33,111 nt of DNA from a virus (IMGVR_UViG_3300036768_000191:1-33111); one strand, 5' to 3'. Counted from the first letter of the stretch, positions 14,998 through 22,045 are shown. A program made the numbers and translations. Notes: generated from the sequence alone by a model not told the origin.

Positions 14998-16452
14998 TCA
15001 AATCAGTTTACGAATGCGCGGCGCTTGGAGGCCTTGTGTTACTAGTCCGTTGATGAGGTACACGAGCGCGTCCACCAAGTCGTCATGTTCCTCCACGCCA
15101 AATCCGAGAAGCTGGATCAGCAAATCCTCCGCACCTTGCCTCGGGAATTTCACCGTCCCGTTCTTGATGTATGGCGCGACGGCTTGAAGCCTTGCACGCT
15201 TGTCCGTTCCCGGCGTGACCGGCACCGTGCTCACCATGTTTCGTTCGAGTTCCTCTATCGCTGCGGCTTGATAGCCGACCTTCTCGACAAAGTGGATCTG
15301 CCGCGGGTTGATCTTCGCTCCTGCGATGATGATTGCCAGCGTCTCGGCAAAGTTCCAGCGGCCGTTTGTCGGTGGCCGGACATAAATCGTCGTCGTGCCC
15401 TGCGCGTTGGTGTGTGCCACTCCCGGCACGATGGCCGTATCGTCTGCGGTTTCATTCTTGCTGATCGCTAGGTCCACTCCTGCGCCGTGCAATCCTTCAT
15501 CCTCCGCCTCCTGCGGTATCGGGCCATCGTAGTACTGAATGTCCTCCTCGGTGATGATCTGCCCCTCTTCCGGTACAACGCGCAGTAAGTACTCACGCTG
15601 GAATGCTGTCGGCCCGGAGAGGGAACGTTGCAGCTCGATTGCTTTCTGGTCTGGGTATTTTGCTGGCCAAGTGCAGTTTCCGTCTTTGTCGATAAGCGGG
15701 ATGCTAAAGTGCCGGAAGTTCTTGTCCCGTGCGAGCCGCGCCATGAGCGCGTCCGTGTGAAGAAAGTTTCCTATAACGATCAGTCGTCCCGTTGTCTCGT
15801 CGAGCGCCGGTATAACTTCTCCGCGCAACCAGCGCTCTGTCTTGTCTCGGTTCTCCTTCGTGCGTACCCACTCCTGCTCCTCCGGGTCGTCCACGATAAT
15901 GAGCTTTGGGCGGTGTTGCCGGTGCCGGAGTCCGCGGATTTTCTGTCCCCGGCTTCGTGAAAGAATCCTAACTCCGTTTGAGAGCAGCATGTTTTTTGCC
16001 GTCCACTCCTCGTCGCTTTCCATGCTTGGCTCCGGGTTCTTTAGTTTCTGGTGTCGTTCCTTAATCTCTCCGTAGTCCTGCTTGATGAGCTCGTTGTTTT
16101 CGAGTTCCTGCTTTATGTTTGAGATGTTGATCCCTGCCTGAAGGCTCGTGTCCGCGGTTAGGATAATAAACTGGTAACGATTTGCATGTTCAAGCGCTGC
16201 CCAGAGCGGTGTTGCTAAGCTGCCGAATGTGCTTTTTGTACTGCCGCGAAAACCTGTGATCTCGAGCCAGCGCTCGCTGTGGTCCCCGAGAAGCCGCAAG
16301 AGTTCCGGGTGAAATGTCCCGGGCGGGAGTGTGATGTAGTGCGGCAGGTAGAGCAGGGTGAAGCCGGTCAGGGTGCGTGCAAGCTGTCTCCTGTTGGCGT
16401 AATCTTCGAGCCATCCGTCCGGGAGGCTTTCAATTCGCGAGCGGTTCTCCAT
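14998..16452 (-). CDS. terL: Terminase large subunit
   Basis: A 484-residue packaging motor. The ATPase part has a Walker A-type loop ITGFRGSTKSTFGS (residues about 65-78) and a Walker B motif PKLIIVDDPEEQ (about 182-193). The C-terminal RNase H-like nuclease has HGAGVDLAISKNETADDTAI, with the first metal-binding Asp, and EEHDDLVDALVYLINGL with the last ones. Length is normal for the family. The start at 16452 overlaps the small subunit by 23 bases. An ATG at 16488 is in frame but lies deeper in the small subunit gene. It cuts concatemeric DNA and pumps it through the portal encoded next. Confidence 0.94.
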   Translation of the reverse strand: MENRSRIESLPDGWLEDYANRRQLARTLTGFTLLYLPHYITLPPGTFHPELLRLLGDHSERWLEITGFRGSTKSTFGSLATPLWAALEHANRYQFIILTADTSLQAGINISNIKQELENNELIKQDYGEIKERHQKLKNPEPSMESDEEWTAKNMLLSNGVRILSRSRGQKIRGLRHRQHRPKLIIVDDPEEQEWVRTKENRDKTERWLRGEVIPALDETTGRLIVIGNFLHTDALMARLARDKNFRHFSIPLIDKDGNCTWPAKYPDQKAIELQRSLSGPTAFQREYLLRVVPEEGQIITEEDIQYYDGPIPQEAEDEGLHGAGVDLAISKNETADDTAIVPGVAHTNAQGTTTIYVRPPTNGRWNFAETLAIIIAGAKINPRQIHFVEKVGYQAAAIEELERNMVSTVPVTPGTDKRARLQAVAPYIKNGTVKFPRQGAEDLLIQLLGFGVEEHDDLVDALVYLINGLVTQGLQAPRIRKLI

Positions 16453-16966
16453 GGCTAAGGCGCGGTGTGTTCGGGTCCGATGTTTCAATGAGCCCCCAGT
16501 TTCGCATTGCAGCTGTGACTAGCTTTTTCGTGTCCTCTGTGAGCGGGAGCATGCGGCGTTCTTCCTTGAGTGTTCCGAGCTGACGGTCGTAAATCCCGGC
16601 GTCCATCTCTGCGTTGAGGAGTTTGATCTCGTTTTCCCCAATGGCTTTTAGAGCGACAACCCGGACCACTCCCGGGTTTTTTGGGTCCATGGCTTCCGCC
16701 CAGAGCCGTCGCTCGACCATCTGCAGCTTCTCTCGAATGATCCGGAGCCGGACCGTCTTGTTGAGGTTCGTATTTACCCTTGCGCGCTCCCGGAAGATTT
16801 TTTCGCGTAGCTTGTTGATGTACTTCCGGTCGAGGGTGATCGGGTTATCCAAACTCTCTTGAAGTGCTGTTCTGATTTCCTCAATGGTCGCATCCGGACG
16901 AAGAATCATGATCGTTCGGATTCGGCTCTTGTGGTATTCCTGAGCGTTTTTTGAGAATGCGGGCAT
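16430..16966 (-). CDS. terS: Probable terminase small subunit
   Basis: A 178-residue, mostly helical basic protein: MPAFSKNAQEYHKSRIRTIM, then a segment PDATIEEIRTALQESLDNPI followed by KYINKLREKIFRERARVNTN that resembles a helix-turn-helix. A helical pair GVVRVVALKAIGENEIKLLN follows, and the end is GLIETSDPNTP. The sequence alone is not diagnostic. The call rests on size, DNA-binding look and position directly before and overlapping the large subunit. The start at 16966 is preceded by aaatacgacgact. A longer frame upstream (to 17095) reads through the tRNA gene and is rejected. Confidence 0.75.
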   Translation of the reverse strand: MPAFSKNAQEYHKSRIRTIMILRPDATIEEIRTALQESLDNPITLDRKYINKLREKIFRERARVNTNLNKTVRLRIIREKLQMVERRLWAEAMDPKNPGVVRVVALKAIGENEIKLLNAEMDAGIYDRQLGTLKEERRMLPLTEDTKKLVTAAMRNWGLIETSDPNTPRLSHGEPLAN

Positions 16967-16992
16967 AGTCGTCGTATTTTTTCGTTTTATTG

Positions 16993-17067
16993 TGGTGCGC
17001 GCGGGTCGGAATTGCACCGCCGTCTGCCACTTGGAAGATGGCCGTCCTACTGCTGAACGACGCGCGC
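16993..17067 (-). tRNA. tRNA-Gly(UCC) with GUGC T-loop, CCA encoded
   Basis: On the minus strand it folds as a 75-base cloverleaf. The acceptor stem is GCGCGCG/CGCGCGC (7 perfect pairs), with discriminator A and an encoded CCA. The D-arm is GTTC/GGAC around AGCAGTA, which lacks the usual GG pair. The anticodon arm is GCCAT/GTGGC around CTTCCAA, anticodon TCC (glycine). The T-stem is GGCGG/CCG-A-CC with one bulged A, or a mismatch plus an extra base. The T-loop is TGCAATT, so the usual G-T-T-C is G-T-G-C. It begins 6 bases after the Mom-like stop and ends 26 bases before the terminase start, inside the operon. The altered D- and T-loops point to weak elongation-factor binding or to a decayed gene. 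The strong acceptor and anticodon stems argue against decay. Confidence 0.82.
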
Positions 17068-17073
17068 TTTTTG

Positions 17074-17844
17074 CTACTTGATCCCCTCTGGCCACTCGAG
17101 CTCTTTCAGTTTCTCGAACGGAATCGTTGGCACCCTCAGTTTATCACGCCACGCCGGATCTAAGAAGTAGATGTACCGCAGTTGGTACCCGGGGAGCGCG
17201 CGCATGCCTAGGATCTGTGCCGCGCGCTTGATGCTCGCTGCCCCGCCCATGTGCTCTCTGATGTCGATCCCTGTCGCCGCCTTGATCCGCTCATAGACCG
17301 CGTTGCTTTTCATTGTCGAGAATGTGAGCTGCGTGAAGGTTTCCTTCATCCCGGGGTGGTAGTAGATCGTCGTGTTTTTCTTGATTCCGATAAGGAGAAA
17401 GCCGCTTGCTCGGTAAATCGTTCCACTGCCGGCTTGGGTACCGTCTGCGTAACTCACGACCCACTTGATCTGCGGGAGGTTCTTGCGGATAAGCTTCAGT
17501 GTGATTGCTAGGGCGCGGCTCTCGGTGTTTTTAGGAAGGACAGGGCTCATGTACATTCTGTTCAGTTCTAGAAAACCGTTCCAGTCCGTGTCAGCGACGA
17601 GGGTCAGGCTCTTGCGTTTGTCAATCGGGTGCCCGTATTGCAAAACTCCCTCGAGTTTCCCTTTCCAGAAAACGCCGAAGTGCAGGACGCTCGACGCGGC
17701 GACCTTGTGACTGTAGTGTCCGTTGATGATCATCTCTTTTGCGATTGACGGCGCTATCGTGCGGATCTCTATGTCCTTCGCGCTCTCTCCGTTCTCGGCC
17801 TTGCGTGCCGCCTCGTGGGCTTTGACTGGTGTCTCACTGCTCAT
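17074..17844 (-). CDS. Mom-like DNA adenine-modification protein (GNAT fold)
   Basis: A 256-residue protein resembling the Mom family, whose phage Mu member converts adenine to N6-carbamoylmethyladenine in DNA and so protects it from restriction. Diagnostic pieces in order: AKEMIINGHYSHKVAASSVL (His-Tyr-Ser at 43-45), LHFGVFWKGKLEGVLQYGHP (54-73), FLELNRMYMSP (91-101) and KWVVSYADGTQAGSGTIYRA (127-146), followed by SGFLLIG. The C-terminal 75 residues (ERIKAATGIDIREHMG onward) are an extra basic helical part. The start at 17844 overlaps the C2H2 protein by 11 bases. A tRNA-Gly follows its stop after 6 bases. The upstream ParB-like genes fit a modification cassette. The reaction and donor in this phage are inferred, not shown. 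Confidence 0.85.
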   Translation of the reverse strand: MSSETPVKAHEAARKAENGESAKDIEIRTIAPSIAKEMIINGHYSHKVAASSVLHFGVFWKGKLEGVLQYGHPIDKRKSLTLVADTDWNGFLELNRMYMSPVLPKNTESRALAITLKLIRKNLPQIKWVVSYADGTQAGSGTIYRASGFLLIGIKKNTTIYYHPGMKETFTQLTFSTMKSNAVYERIKAATGIDIREHMGGAASIKRAAQILGMRALPGYQLRYIYFLDPAWRDKLRVPTIPFEKLKELEWPEGIK

Positions 17845-17995
17845 GGCGTTTTTTTTGGGAAAAATGGTGCAGGTACGTGTCGCCTCGGCTGTACGTTATT
17901 TTCACCTCTTCGTGCTTGTCGCGATGCACCGCACGGTGCCGAGTAATGCCGAGGTGGCTAAAGGTTCTTTTGCAGTTGTGGCAGTAGATCTTCAT
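17834..17995 (-). CDS. Small C2H2 zinc-finger protein (53 aa)
   Basis: The protein MKIYCHNCKRTFSHLGITRH and so on has the exact spacing C-x2-C-x11-H-x3-H (Cys5, Cys8, His20, His24), with Phe and Leu at the usual core positions. This is a classical C2H2 finger fold, rare in bacteria but seen in some phages. The rest is basic and histidine-rich (VKITYSRGDTYLHHFSQKK), fitting DNA or RNA binding. It starts in ATGA overlap with the ParB-like gene and overlaps the Mom-like start, so it is translated between them. It could direct the modification enzyme to DNA or regulate the operon. No function is known to me. Confidence 0.75.
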   Translation of the reverse strand: MKIYCHNCKRTFSHLGITRHRAVHRDKHEEVKITYSRGDTYLHHFSQKKRHEQ

Positions 17996-18579
17996 GGTCG
18001 GTCGAGGTAGGCGCGGGCGATCCGGTGGATGGCGTTTCCGTTTCCATTTTTGTTCTGTGTCTCGTCAAATGGTCCGGCCGCCTTTGCTTTCTTGATTGCT
18101 GCGGCTATGGTCGCCCGGTCTTTTTGCCGGACCGTCACCTTCAGTTGCATCATGTTTCCTCCCGGTTCGTCGTCCACCCCGATTATCTTCCGGAGGTCGT
18201 ACAGATCCAACCGGTCGAAGCCGCTCTCGGTCGGGTCCTCCCCGGCTGCGGTGATGTCGTCAATCATGCTCAGGACTTCTTCCGGGACGAATTTCCCACC
18301 GATCTTGTTCAGGGCGATGTTCAGGAGCTTCTCTTGTGTCTCGTCAATGTCTATCTCGACGGTTTCGAGCTCAGTAATCCCCAGTTCTTTTGCTGCGCGG
18401 ACTCTCTGGTGTCCTCCGACCAGCCTCCCCGTACGTGTGTTGAGTACCGGTGGGACAAGGGCACCGTATGTCTTTATGCTCCTCACAAGGGCTTCTCGCT
18501 CGCGGTCGTTCATGTGCCTTGGGTTATAGTCCGCAGCCGCGGCTTCCAGTTCTTCGATCTTACGCTTCCTGTGTTTCAT
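17992..18579 (-). CDS. ParB-like N-terminal domain protein, second copy
   Basis: A 195-residue protein with the ParB/sulfiredoxin-type domain: ADYNPRHMNDREREALVRSI (16-35), TYGALVPPVLNTRTGRLVGG ending in GGHQR (55-59), then the helical segment EKLLNIALNKIGGKF. The C-terminal end (KVTVRQKDRATIAAAIKKAK, then AIHRIARAYLDRP) parallels that of its upstream neighbour, so the two are tandem paralogues. Phage proteins with this domain usually lie beside DNA methylases or modification genes, and members act as NTP-using enzymes or nucleases. This one overlaps the first copy by 20 bases and the C2H2 gene by ATGA. It need not act in partition, and no ParA gene is present. Confidence 0.85.
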   Translation of the reverse strand: MKHRKRKIEELEAAAADYNPRHMNDREREALVRSIKTYGALVPPVLNTRTGRLVGGHQRVRAAKELGITELETVEIDIDETQEKLLNIALNKIGGKFVPEEVLSMIDDITAAGEDPTESGFDRLDLYDLRKIIGVDDEPGGNMMQLKVTVRQKDRATIAAAIKKAKAAGPFDETQNKNGNGNAIHRIARAYLDRP

Positions 18580-19258
18580 GGTGTTCCTCAAGATAGGCTG
18601 CTGCTAATGCGGCGATGCCGTCTCCGTCGCTATTCTCCGGGCTCTCTGCTGCTCCGAGGTTTCTGTCGGTTCGTATGCGCGCAATTGCCTCGCGGACGTC
18701 GGCTAGTTGATCACGGTGGAGGTTGATTGTCATCTGCCCAACCTCCGGCACATCGTCAATTGGGACCCTAGCAAATGCTTGCTCCTCCGGGATTTCGATC
18801 GGTGCCAAAAGGTTAGTTATTTCATCTGGCGTGAAACCTGTTGTTAGAAGGTCTGTGTTCGGCTCTGTGTTGATGATTTCTGATAAAAGGTGTTTCAGCT
18901 TCGCGGTATCGAAGCGTCCTTTTACTTTGTTGAGCGCGAGGTTAAGCGCTTTTTCCTTCGCAATGTGCAGGTCCGTCTGTATCGTCGGAACGTGAAGATC
19001 TCCGTTTTTCTCCGTGACCCCTTTAGGAATGATTCCTTCTGCTTTGAGCGCAAGGAGCGCGTTCAAACGTTGATGTCCCCCGATAACGACGTTCCTCCGG
19101 TCGCCGCACGCATCGCAAACGTGCAAGTTTGTGATGATTGGCTCAATAAAGCCAAAGGAGGCGATGCTTTTTTTGAGCGCAGTCATCTCATGCTCCGGCA
19201 TGATCCGCGGGTTGTACTCTGCAGGTCTGAGCTCTTGTACTGGTGTCGTGGTAATCAT
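18560..19258 (-). CDS. ParB-like N-terminal domain protein, first copy, with Cys-x2-Cys insert
   Basis: A 232-residue protein, MITTTPVQELRPAEYNPRIM, with KKSIASFGFIEPIITNLHVC, a Cys48-x2-Cys51 pair (HVCDACGDRR), and the nucleotide-pocket motif VVIGGHQRLNALLAL (GGHQR at 60-64). KEKALNLALNKVKGRFDTAK follows. The C-terminal part ends AIARIRTDRNLGAAESPENS, DGDGIAALAAAYLEEHHE. The ParB fold includes nucleases, CTP switches and a serine kinase. The insert between strand and motif is absent from the downstream paralogue and may bind zinc. It begins in ATGA overlap with a zinc-ribbon gene. A longer in-frame start at 19330 would run over that gene. Confidence 0.85.
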   Translation of the reverse strand: MITTTPVQELRPAEYNPRIMPEHEMTALKKSIASFGFIEPIITNLHVCDACGDRRNVVIGGHQRLNALLALKAEGIIPKGVTEKNGDLHVPTIQTDLHIAKEKALNLALNKVKGRFDTAKLKHLLSEIINTEPNTDLLTTGFTPDEITNLLAPIEIPEEQAFARVPIDDVPEVGQMTINLHRDQLADVREAIARIRTDRNLGAAESPENSDGDGIAALAAAYLEEHHETQEA

Positions 19259-19419
19259 GGAACAAATAGTTTTACTTGGTTCTTCTCCTGCTCCTGACGC
19301 ATGTGTTCCCTCTCGCATTTCGTACAACACCTTTTCTTCGCCCGAGCATAAACAAGCGTCATTCTCGGTCGTCCGCAGCTATCGCATGTGTATGGGTTGA
19401 TCCTGCGCCAGCGCCTCAT
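19255..19419 (-). CDS. Small four-cysteine zinc-ribbon protein (54 aa)
   Basis: MRRWRRINPYTCDSCGRPRM begins the protein, and two Cys-x2-Cys knuckles follow (Cys12/Cys15 and Cys32/Cys35, in RCCTKCERE), with an extra Cys31. It is strongly basic. Both ends overlap neighbours as ATGA, which is good support for such a short gene. The layout resembles the DksA/TraR or HNH-like zinc knuckles often carried by phages, but no catalytic motif is visible. It probably binds nucleic acid or RNA polymerase. Confidence 0.72.
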   Translation of the reverse strand: MRRWRRINPYTCDSCGRPRMTLVYARAKKRCCTKCEREHMRQEQEKNQVKLFVP

Positions 19420-19580
19420 GTTCGTGTGTTTTTCATCTCCTCCTCGATCATCTCCTGTAATTCACGGGCCGCTTGTGCTCTGGGATCGTCGTATCGTTGC
19501 CCGGGACCGCGCGGCCCGATCGCGTGAAGTTCGTATGCGACCAAAAGGTCATGCAGTAGGCGCATGGTGTTCTTGTCCAT
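19416..19580 (-). CDS. Small hypothetical protein (54 aa)
   Basis: MDKNTMRLLHDLLVAYELHA is followed by GPRGPGQRYDDPRAQAAREL and an acidic end (QEMIEEEMKNTRT). It is helical at both ends, with no membrane segment. I do not recognise it. It overlaps the preceding coiled-coil gene by 32 bases and the zinc-ribbon gene by ATGA. A second in-frame ATG at 19565 would shorten it by five residues. Confidence 0.55.
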   Translation of the reverse strand: MDKNTMRLLHDLLVAYELHAIGPRGPGQRYDDPRAQAARELQEMIEEEMKNTRT

Positions 19581-20052
19581 GTTCTTCTTCCGGCTTTGCT
19601 GGTGCCGATTCCGACTTATGTTCCGCCTCCTTCTTTGCAAGGTATGCCTCCGGATCGAAAGTTTCGATGTGATTCGCCCGTGCCAAAAGCTCGGCAGCCG
19701 TGCCGCGCGCGTTGCGTGCCCCGGTTTTCATCTTTTCCACGAGTTCGTCAAGCTCAAGGATCCTCAACGCTAGCCGCTCTTCCTCCTTCTCGAGTGCTTT
19801 CAGTTTCTGGCGCGTCTCCCTCGTGTGGTCGTTCTCGTTCGCCTGCTTCTCCTTCAGGTCTGCAATCTTCGCCTTAGTATCGTCGAGTGCCTTGTCCTCA
19901 TCGTCACGGATCGCTCGGACCTCCGGGATCCTTTCCTCGTCGTATGCCGCGCCGGCAAGCTTTTGCATTGCCTGCTCGCGGTATGCAGCGGCAATCTTGG
20001 CCCGGAGTTCTGCGCTTTGTTCTTTGGTGAATAGTATCTCTGGCGGGTTCAT
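19549..20052 (-). CDS. Coiled-coil protein of the early region (167 aa)
   Basis: A long charged coiled coil covers residues 45-115 (ALDDTKAKIADLKEKQANEN, LKALEKEEERLALRILELDE), after a helical start (FTKEQSAELRAKIAAAYREQ). The C-terminal 30 residues are disordered and acidic with histidines (PAKPEEEHGQEHHAPTA). I do not recognise a family. Being in the replication region, it is more likely a DNA-metabolism accessory or nuclease-inhibitor type protein than a scaffold. The leader is AATAACAACACAATC without Shine-Dalgarno. Confidence 0.6.
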   Translation of the reverse strand: MNPPEILFTKEQSAELRAKIAAAYREQAMQKLAGAAYDEERIPEVRAIRDDEDKALDDTKAKIADLKEKQANENDHTRETRQKLKALEKEEERLALRILELDELVEKMKTGARNARGTAAELLARANHIETFDPEAYLAKKEAEHKSESAPAKPEEEHGQEHHAPTA

Positions 20053-20062
20053 GATTGTGTTG

Positions 20063-20350
20063 TTATTCGTTCTCTGCGCTTTGCTCTGCTGTCTCGGAAG
20101 TCATCTTTTCCTGCTCGGTTTGCTCATCGGCCGATGTCTTGGGTTCATCATCGACAAACTCTCCCTCTGGGGTGAGCCCGGTCATCTCCGGTTTCGGTTC
20201 CGGCTCGGTCCCTTCCCGTACCTCCTCGATCCTCGGATTCGTTTCTCCGGCGTTCCAGTTTTCGGCTTCCTCAGGTGTGAGATGCACGATGTCTCCGGCA
20301 ATGTACCCGTTCGTCGGGCGTAAAACCTTGTATGTGTTTCTGTTTTCCAT
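20063..20350 (-). CDS. Acidic small protein (95 aa)
   Basis: The first 40 residues (MENRNTYKVLRPTNGYIAGD, then IVHLTPEEAENWNAGET) resemble a small SH3-like beta domain seen in short phage proteins that describe a border between disordered and folded segments. The remainder is almost all Glu, Pro, Thr, Ser and Asp (EPKPEMTGLTPEGEFVDDEP), strongly negative. Highly acidic early phage proteins are sometimes DNA mimics, but nothing here proves that. It ends 10 bases before the coiled-coil gene. Confidence 0.55.
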   Translation of the reverse strand: MENRNTYKVLRPTNGYIAGDIVHLTPEEAENWNAGETNPRIEEVREGTEPEPKPEMTGLTPEGEFVDDEPKTSADEQTEQEKMTSETAEQSAENE

Positions 20351-20418
20351 GGTTTGTGTTGTGTGTTATTCCCGACCCGGGCGGCTCCCCGCTGGGTTGC
20401 GAGAGTCCGTGTCGATCC

Positions 20419-21012
20419 TCATCGTTCGTGCTTATGAGGTCTTTCCCTGTGGGGAGCAGTCCGTGTCGGGCATGCTTCTAATTTTTTTTTCTTTGTTCCA
20501 TCCACCGCCCGTTCGACCACCGGGCGGGTACGCTGCGCTTGCCGGATCGCTTCGAGGAATAGTGAAACAGGGTTCTCCTCGTCGTCCGTCTCAGCTTGCG
20601 TCAATGTTATGCGTGTCTCTGCCGTTCCGCCGTGGCCGCGGTCGCTTGGTTCCCATGCGAGCGCGCTAATGTTCAGTCGTTTGTCGTTCTCCACGATCGA
20701 ATCTGCAATGGCTCCTGCAGCGTTCTCTGGGTCCGCGTGTGCATTGTTTCCCCATGCAATCTCGACGTGTAGGTGCGCAGCGCGTCCCGGTCTTTCCGTC
20801 TGTATGGGCCGTCCCGGGCGGTTGCGTTCCCTATCCCAAAGTGTAACAATCCCCGTTTGCCGAAGAAACTCCAAAAGCACGTAGTCTTTCCATGCTTGGT
20901 ACCGTTTCGCCGCAGGCGTCCAGTGTTGGTAGTGCGTCTTTTTGATCTTCGGGAGTGGATTGCCATTTTTCTTCTCATGGTTCCCGCGAATGATTGCTGT
21001 GAAGGTTTTCAT
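20419..21012 (-). CDS. RusA-like Holliday junction resolvase, divergent
   Basis: A 197-residue protein. The core (residues about 75-125) fits the RusA pattern: AHLHVEIAWGNNAHADPENA, then AGAIADSIVENDKRLNIS. This aligns with the family motif D-x-D-N-x-x-K-x-x-x-D-A-L...D-D. Asp94, Asn97, Asp104 and Asp110 are present, but the second Asp is Glu96 and the usual catalytic Lys is Gly100. RusA cuts four-way junctions made in recombination and replication. The first 70 residues are basic. A 70-residue disordered basic tail (RTAPHRERPHKHER) extends beyond the usual 120-140 residues. It overlaps the HTH gene by four bases (ATGA). The altered residues make activity uncertain. Confidence 0.6.
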   Translation of the reverse strand: MKTFTAIIRGNHEKKNGNPLPKIKKTHYQHWTPAAKRYQAWKDYVLLEFLRQTGIVTLWDRERNRPGRPIQTERPGRAAHLHVEIAWGNNAHADPENAAGAIADSIVENDKRLNISALAWEPSDRGHGGTAETRITLTQAETDDEENPVSLFLEAIRQAQRTRPVVERAVDGTKKKKLEACPTRTAPHRERPHKHER

Positions 21013-21500
21013 GTGTGATTTTTGTGGTTTTTGATTTCTTTCTTCACGACCGAGATCGGAAGGTCTAGCTCTGCCGCGATCTCTTCATCGTCGTATTCTG
21101 TGTGGTTGTGCATGTCGCGAATGAGCTCCTTTTGCGTTTTCGTGAGAGTTGTTGTCTCCGTCTCCCCTGTCCGTCGTGATTTTGCAATCTCTCCTTTCTT
21201 CTTGAGCATCGTGATCATTGTCGTGACGCTTCCCGGTGTACTGCCGATGATTTTCGCGATCTCGTTTTTGTTCTTCCCTTGCCTGCAAAGCTCTGCAACC
21301 TGTTCTGCCTTCGTCTTTCCTTCCGGATCGTACTGCTTACTCTCTCTGTCTTTGTGTTCATTCTTTGTGCTGATGTGTTTTTCCGGCAGATCCTCCTTTC
21401 CCGATTTTTCCTCGGACCTGATAGTGAATTGCGTCCGTTCCGGAAGTTCTATCGTCACCGCTTCTCCGTCATGTATTGCAAGTGTAATTCTCGTTACCAT
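21009..21500 (-). CDS. Tandem helix-turn-helix DNA-binding protein (163 aa)
   Basis: Three parts are visible. Residues 1-30 are a beta hairpin (MVTRITLAIHDGEAVTIELP), then a charged disordered stretch to about 60. A first HTH (AEQVAELCRQGKNKNEIAKI, then IGSTPGSVTTMITMLKKKG) and a second one (QKELIRDMHNHTEYDDEEIA, then AELDLPISVVKKEIKNHK) follow. Both have the spacing of small MarR- or sigma-4-like HTH units. A transcription regulator of early or late genes is likely. It overlaps the preceding gene by 7 bases. Confidence 0.65.
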   Translation of the reverse strand: MVTRITLAIHDGEAVTIELPERTQFTIRSEEKSGKEDLPEKHISTKNEHKDRESKQYDPEGKTKAEQVAELCRQGKNKNEIAKIIGSTPGSVTTMITMLKKKGEIAKSRRTGETETTTLTKTQKELIRDMHNHTEYDDEEIAAELDLPISVVKKEIKNHKNHT

Positions 21501-22045
21501 GGTGCTTCGTCAAATAACGTCTGGCGCGTCAGGACCGGCCTTCCGTCCTCTGTGATGTCGAGATCTTGCGGTGGTTTCCATCTCGGTCCTTCTCCAAGAA
21601 GTGACGCGATCGTCACTCGGTCCGTGTGCTCGTTCCAGTATCCGATCGTCCTGTTCTCGGTCTTGCTTCTGATCGCTATGCGCGGAAGGTCAATCTCTCC
21701 TCTCCTGAATTGCCCACCTCTCCGGGTAAGGAGCCAGTGTCCGGGTTTGTTTTTTATCCTAGCAACGAGGCCGAATGCTCTCATCTGGCTCAGGCAGTTT
21801 GTGTGCTGGCTTGTGAAGATTCCCTCTCGCGCCGTCCCGATCGGATCTTCGTAAAACCGGATCCGGCTCCCCTCCATCTCTCTCGGGTGAAAGTCGTTGA
21901 TCCCAGTATCACGAATGCGTGCGCCGATCGCTATCAACGCCTCTGCGTGTCCTCGGCTAAGCGTAACCGAGTAGTCCGTGCTCTGCCCGCATGTTTGGCA
22001 GTAGTGTTCCTTGAATGTTTCCGGTTGTTTCTTTTCGTCGTTCAT
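21494..22045 (-). CDS. Early-region protein with Cys knuckle and winged-helix-like domain (183 aa)
   Basis: A Cys-x2-Cys pair (HYCQTCGQSTDYSVTLSRGH) is followed by a helix AEALIAIGARIRDTG, then a segment CLSQMRAFGLVARIKNKPGH that ends WLLTRRGGQFRRGE, which looks like a winged helix with its wing. The C-terminal part (RTIGYWNEHTDRVTIASLLG) is beta-rich. Proteins with this look occur in phages as predicted DNA-binding proteins, but I cannot give a role. The start is preceded by a very clear AACAACAAACGACGACGAAC leader, shared with 27313. Confidence 0.6.
   Translation of the reverse strand: MNDEKKQPETFKEHYCQTCGQSTDYSVTLSRGHAEALIAIGARIRDTGINDFHPREMEGSRIRFYEDPIGTAREGIFTSQHTNCLSQMRAFGLVARIKNKPGHWLLTRRGGQFRRGEIDLPRIAIRSKTENRTIGYWNEHTDRVTIASLLGEGPRWKPPQDLDITEDGRPVLTRQTLFDEAPW

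Noticed and set aside
16967-17095. Upstream extension of the small terminase frame
   Set aside because: It reads through the tRNA-Gly gene and overlaps the Mom-like stop.
17992-19258. ParB-like genes as a plasmid partition system
   Set aside because: No ParA-type ATPase or parS-like repeat cluster is present, and both genes are embedded with a Mom-like gene.
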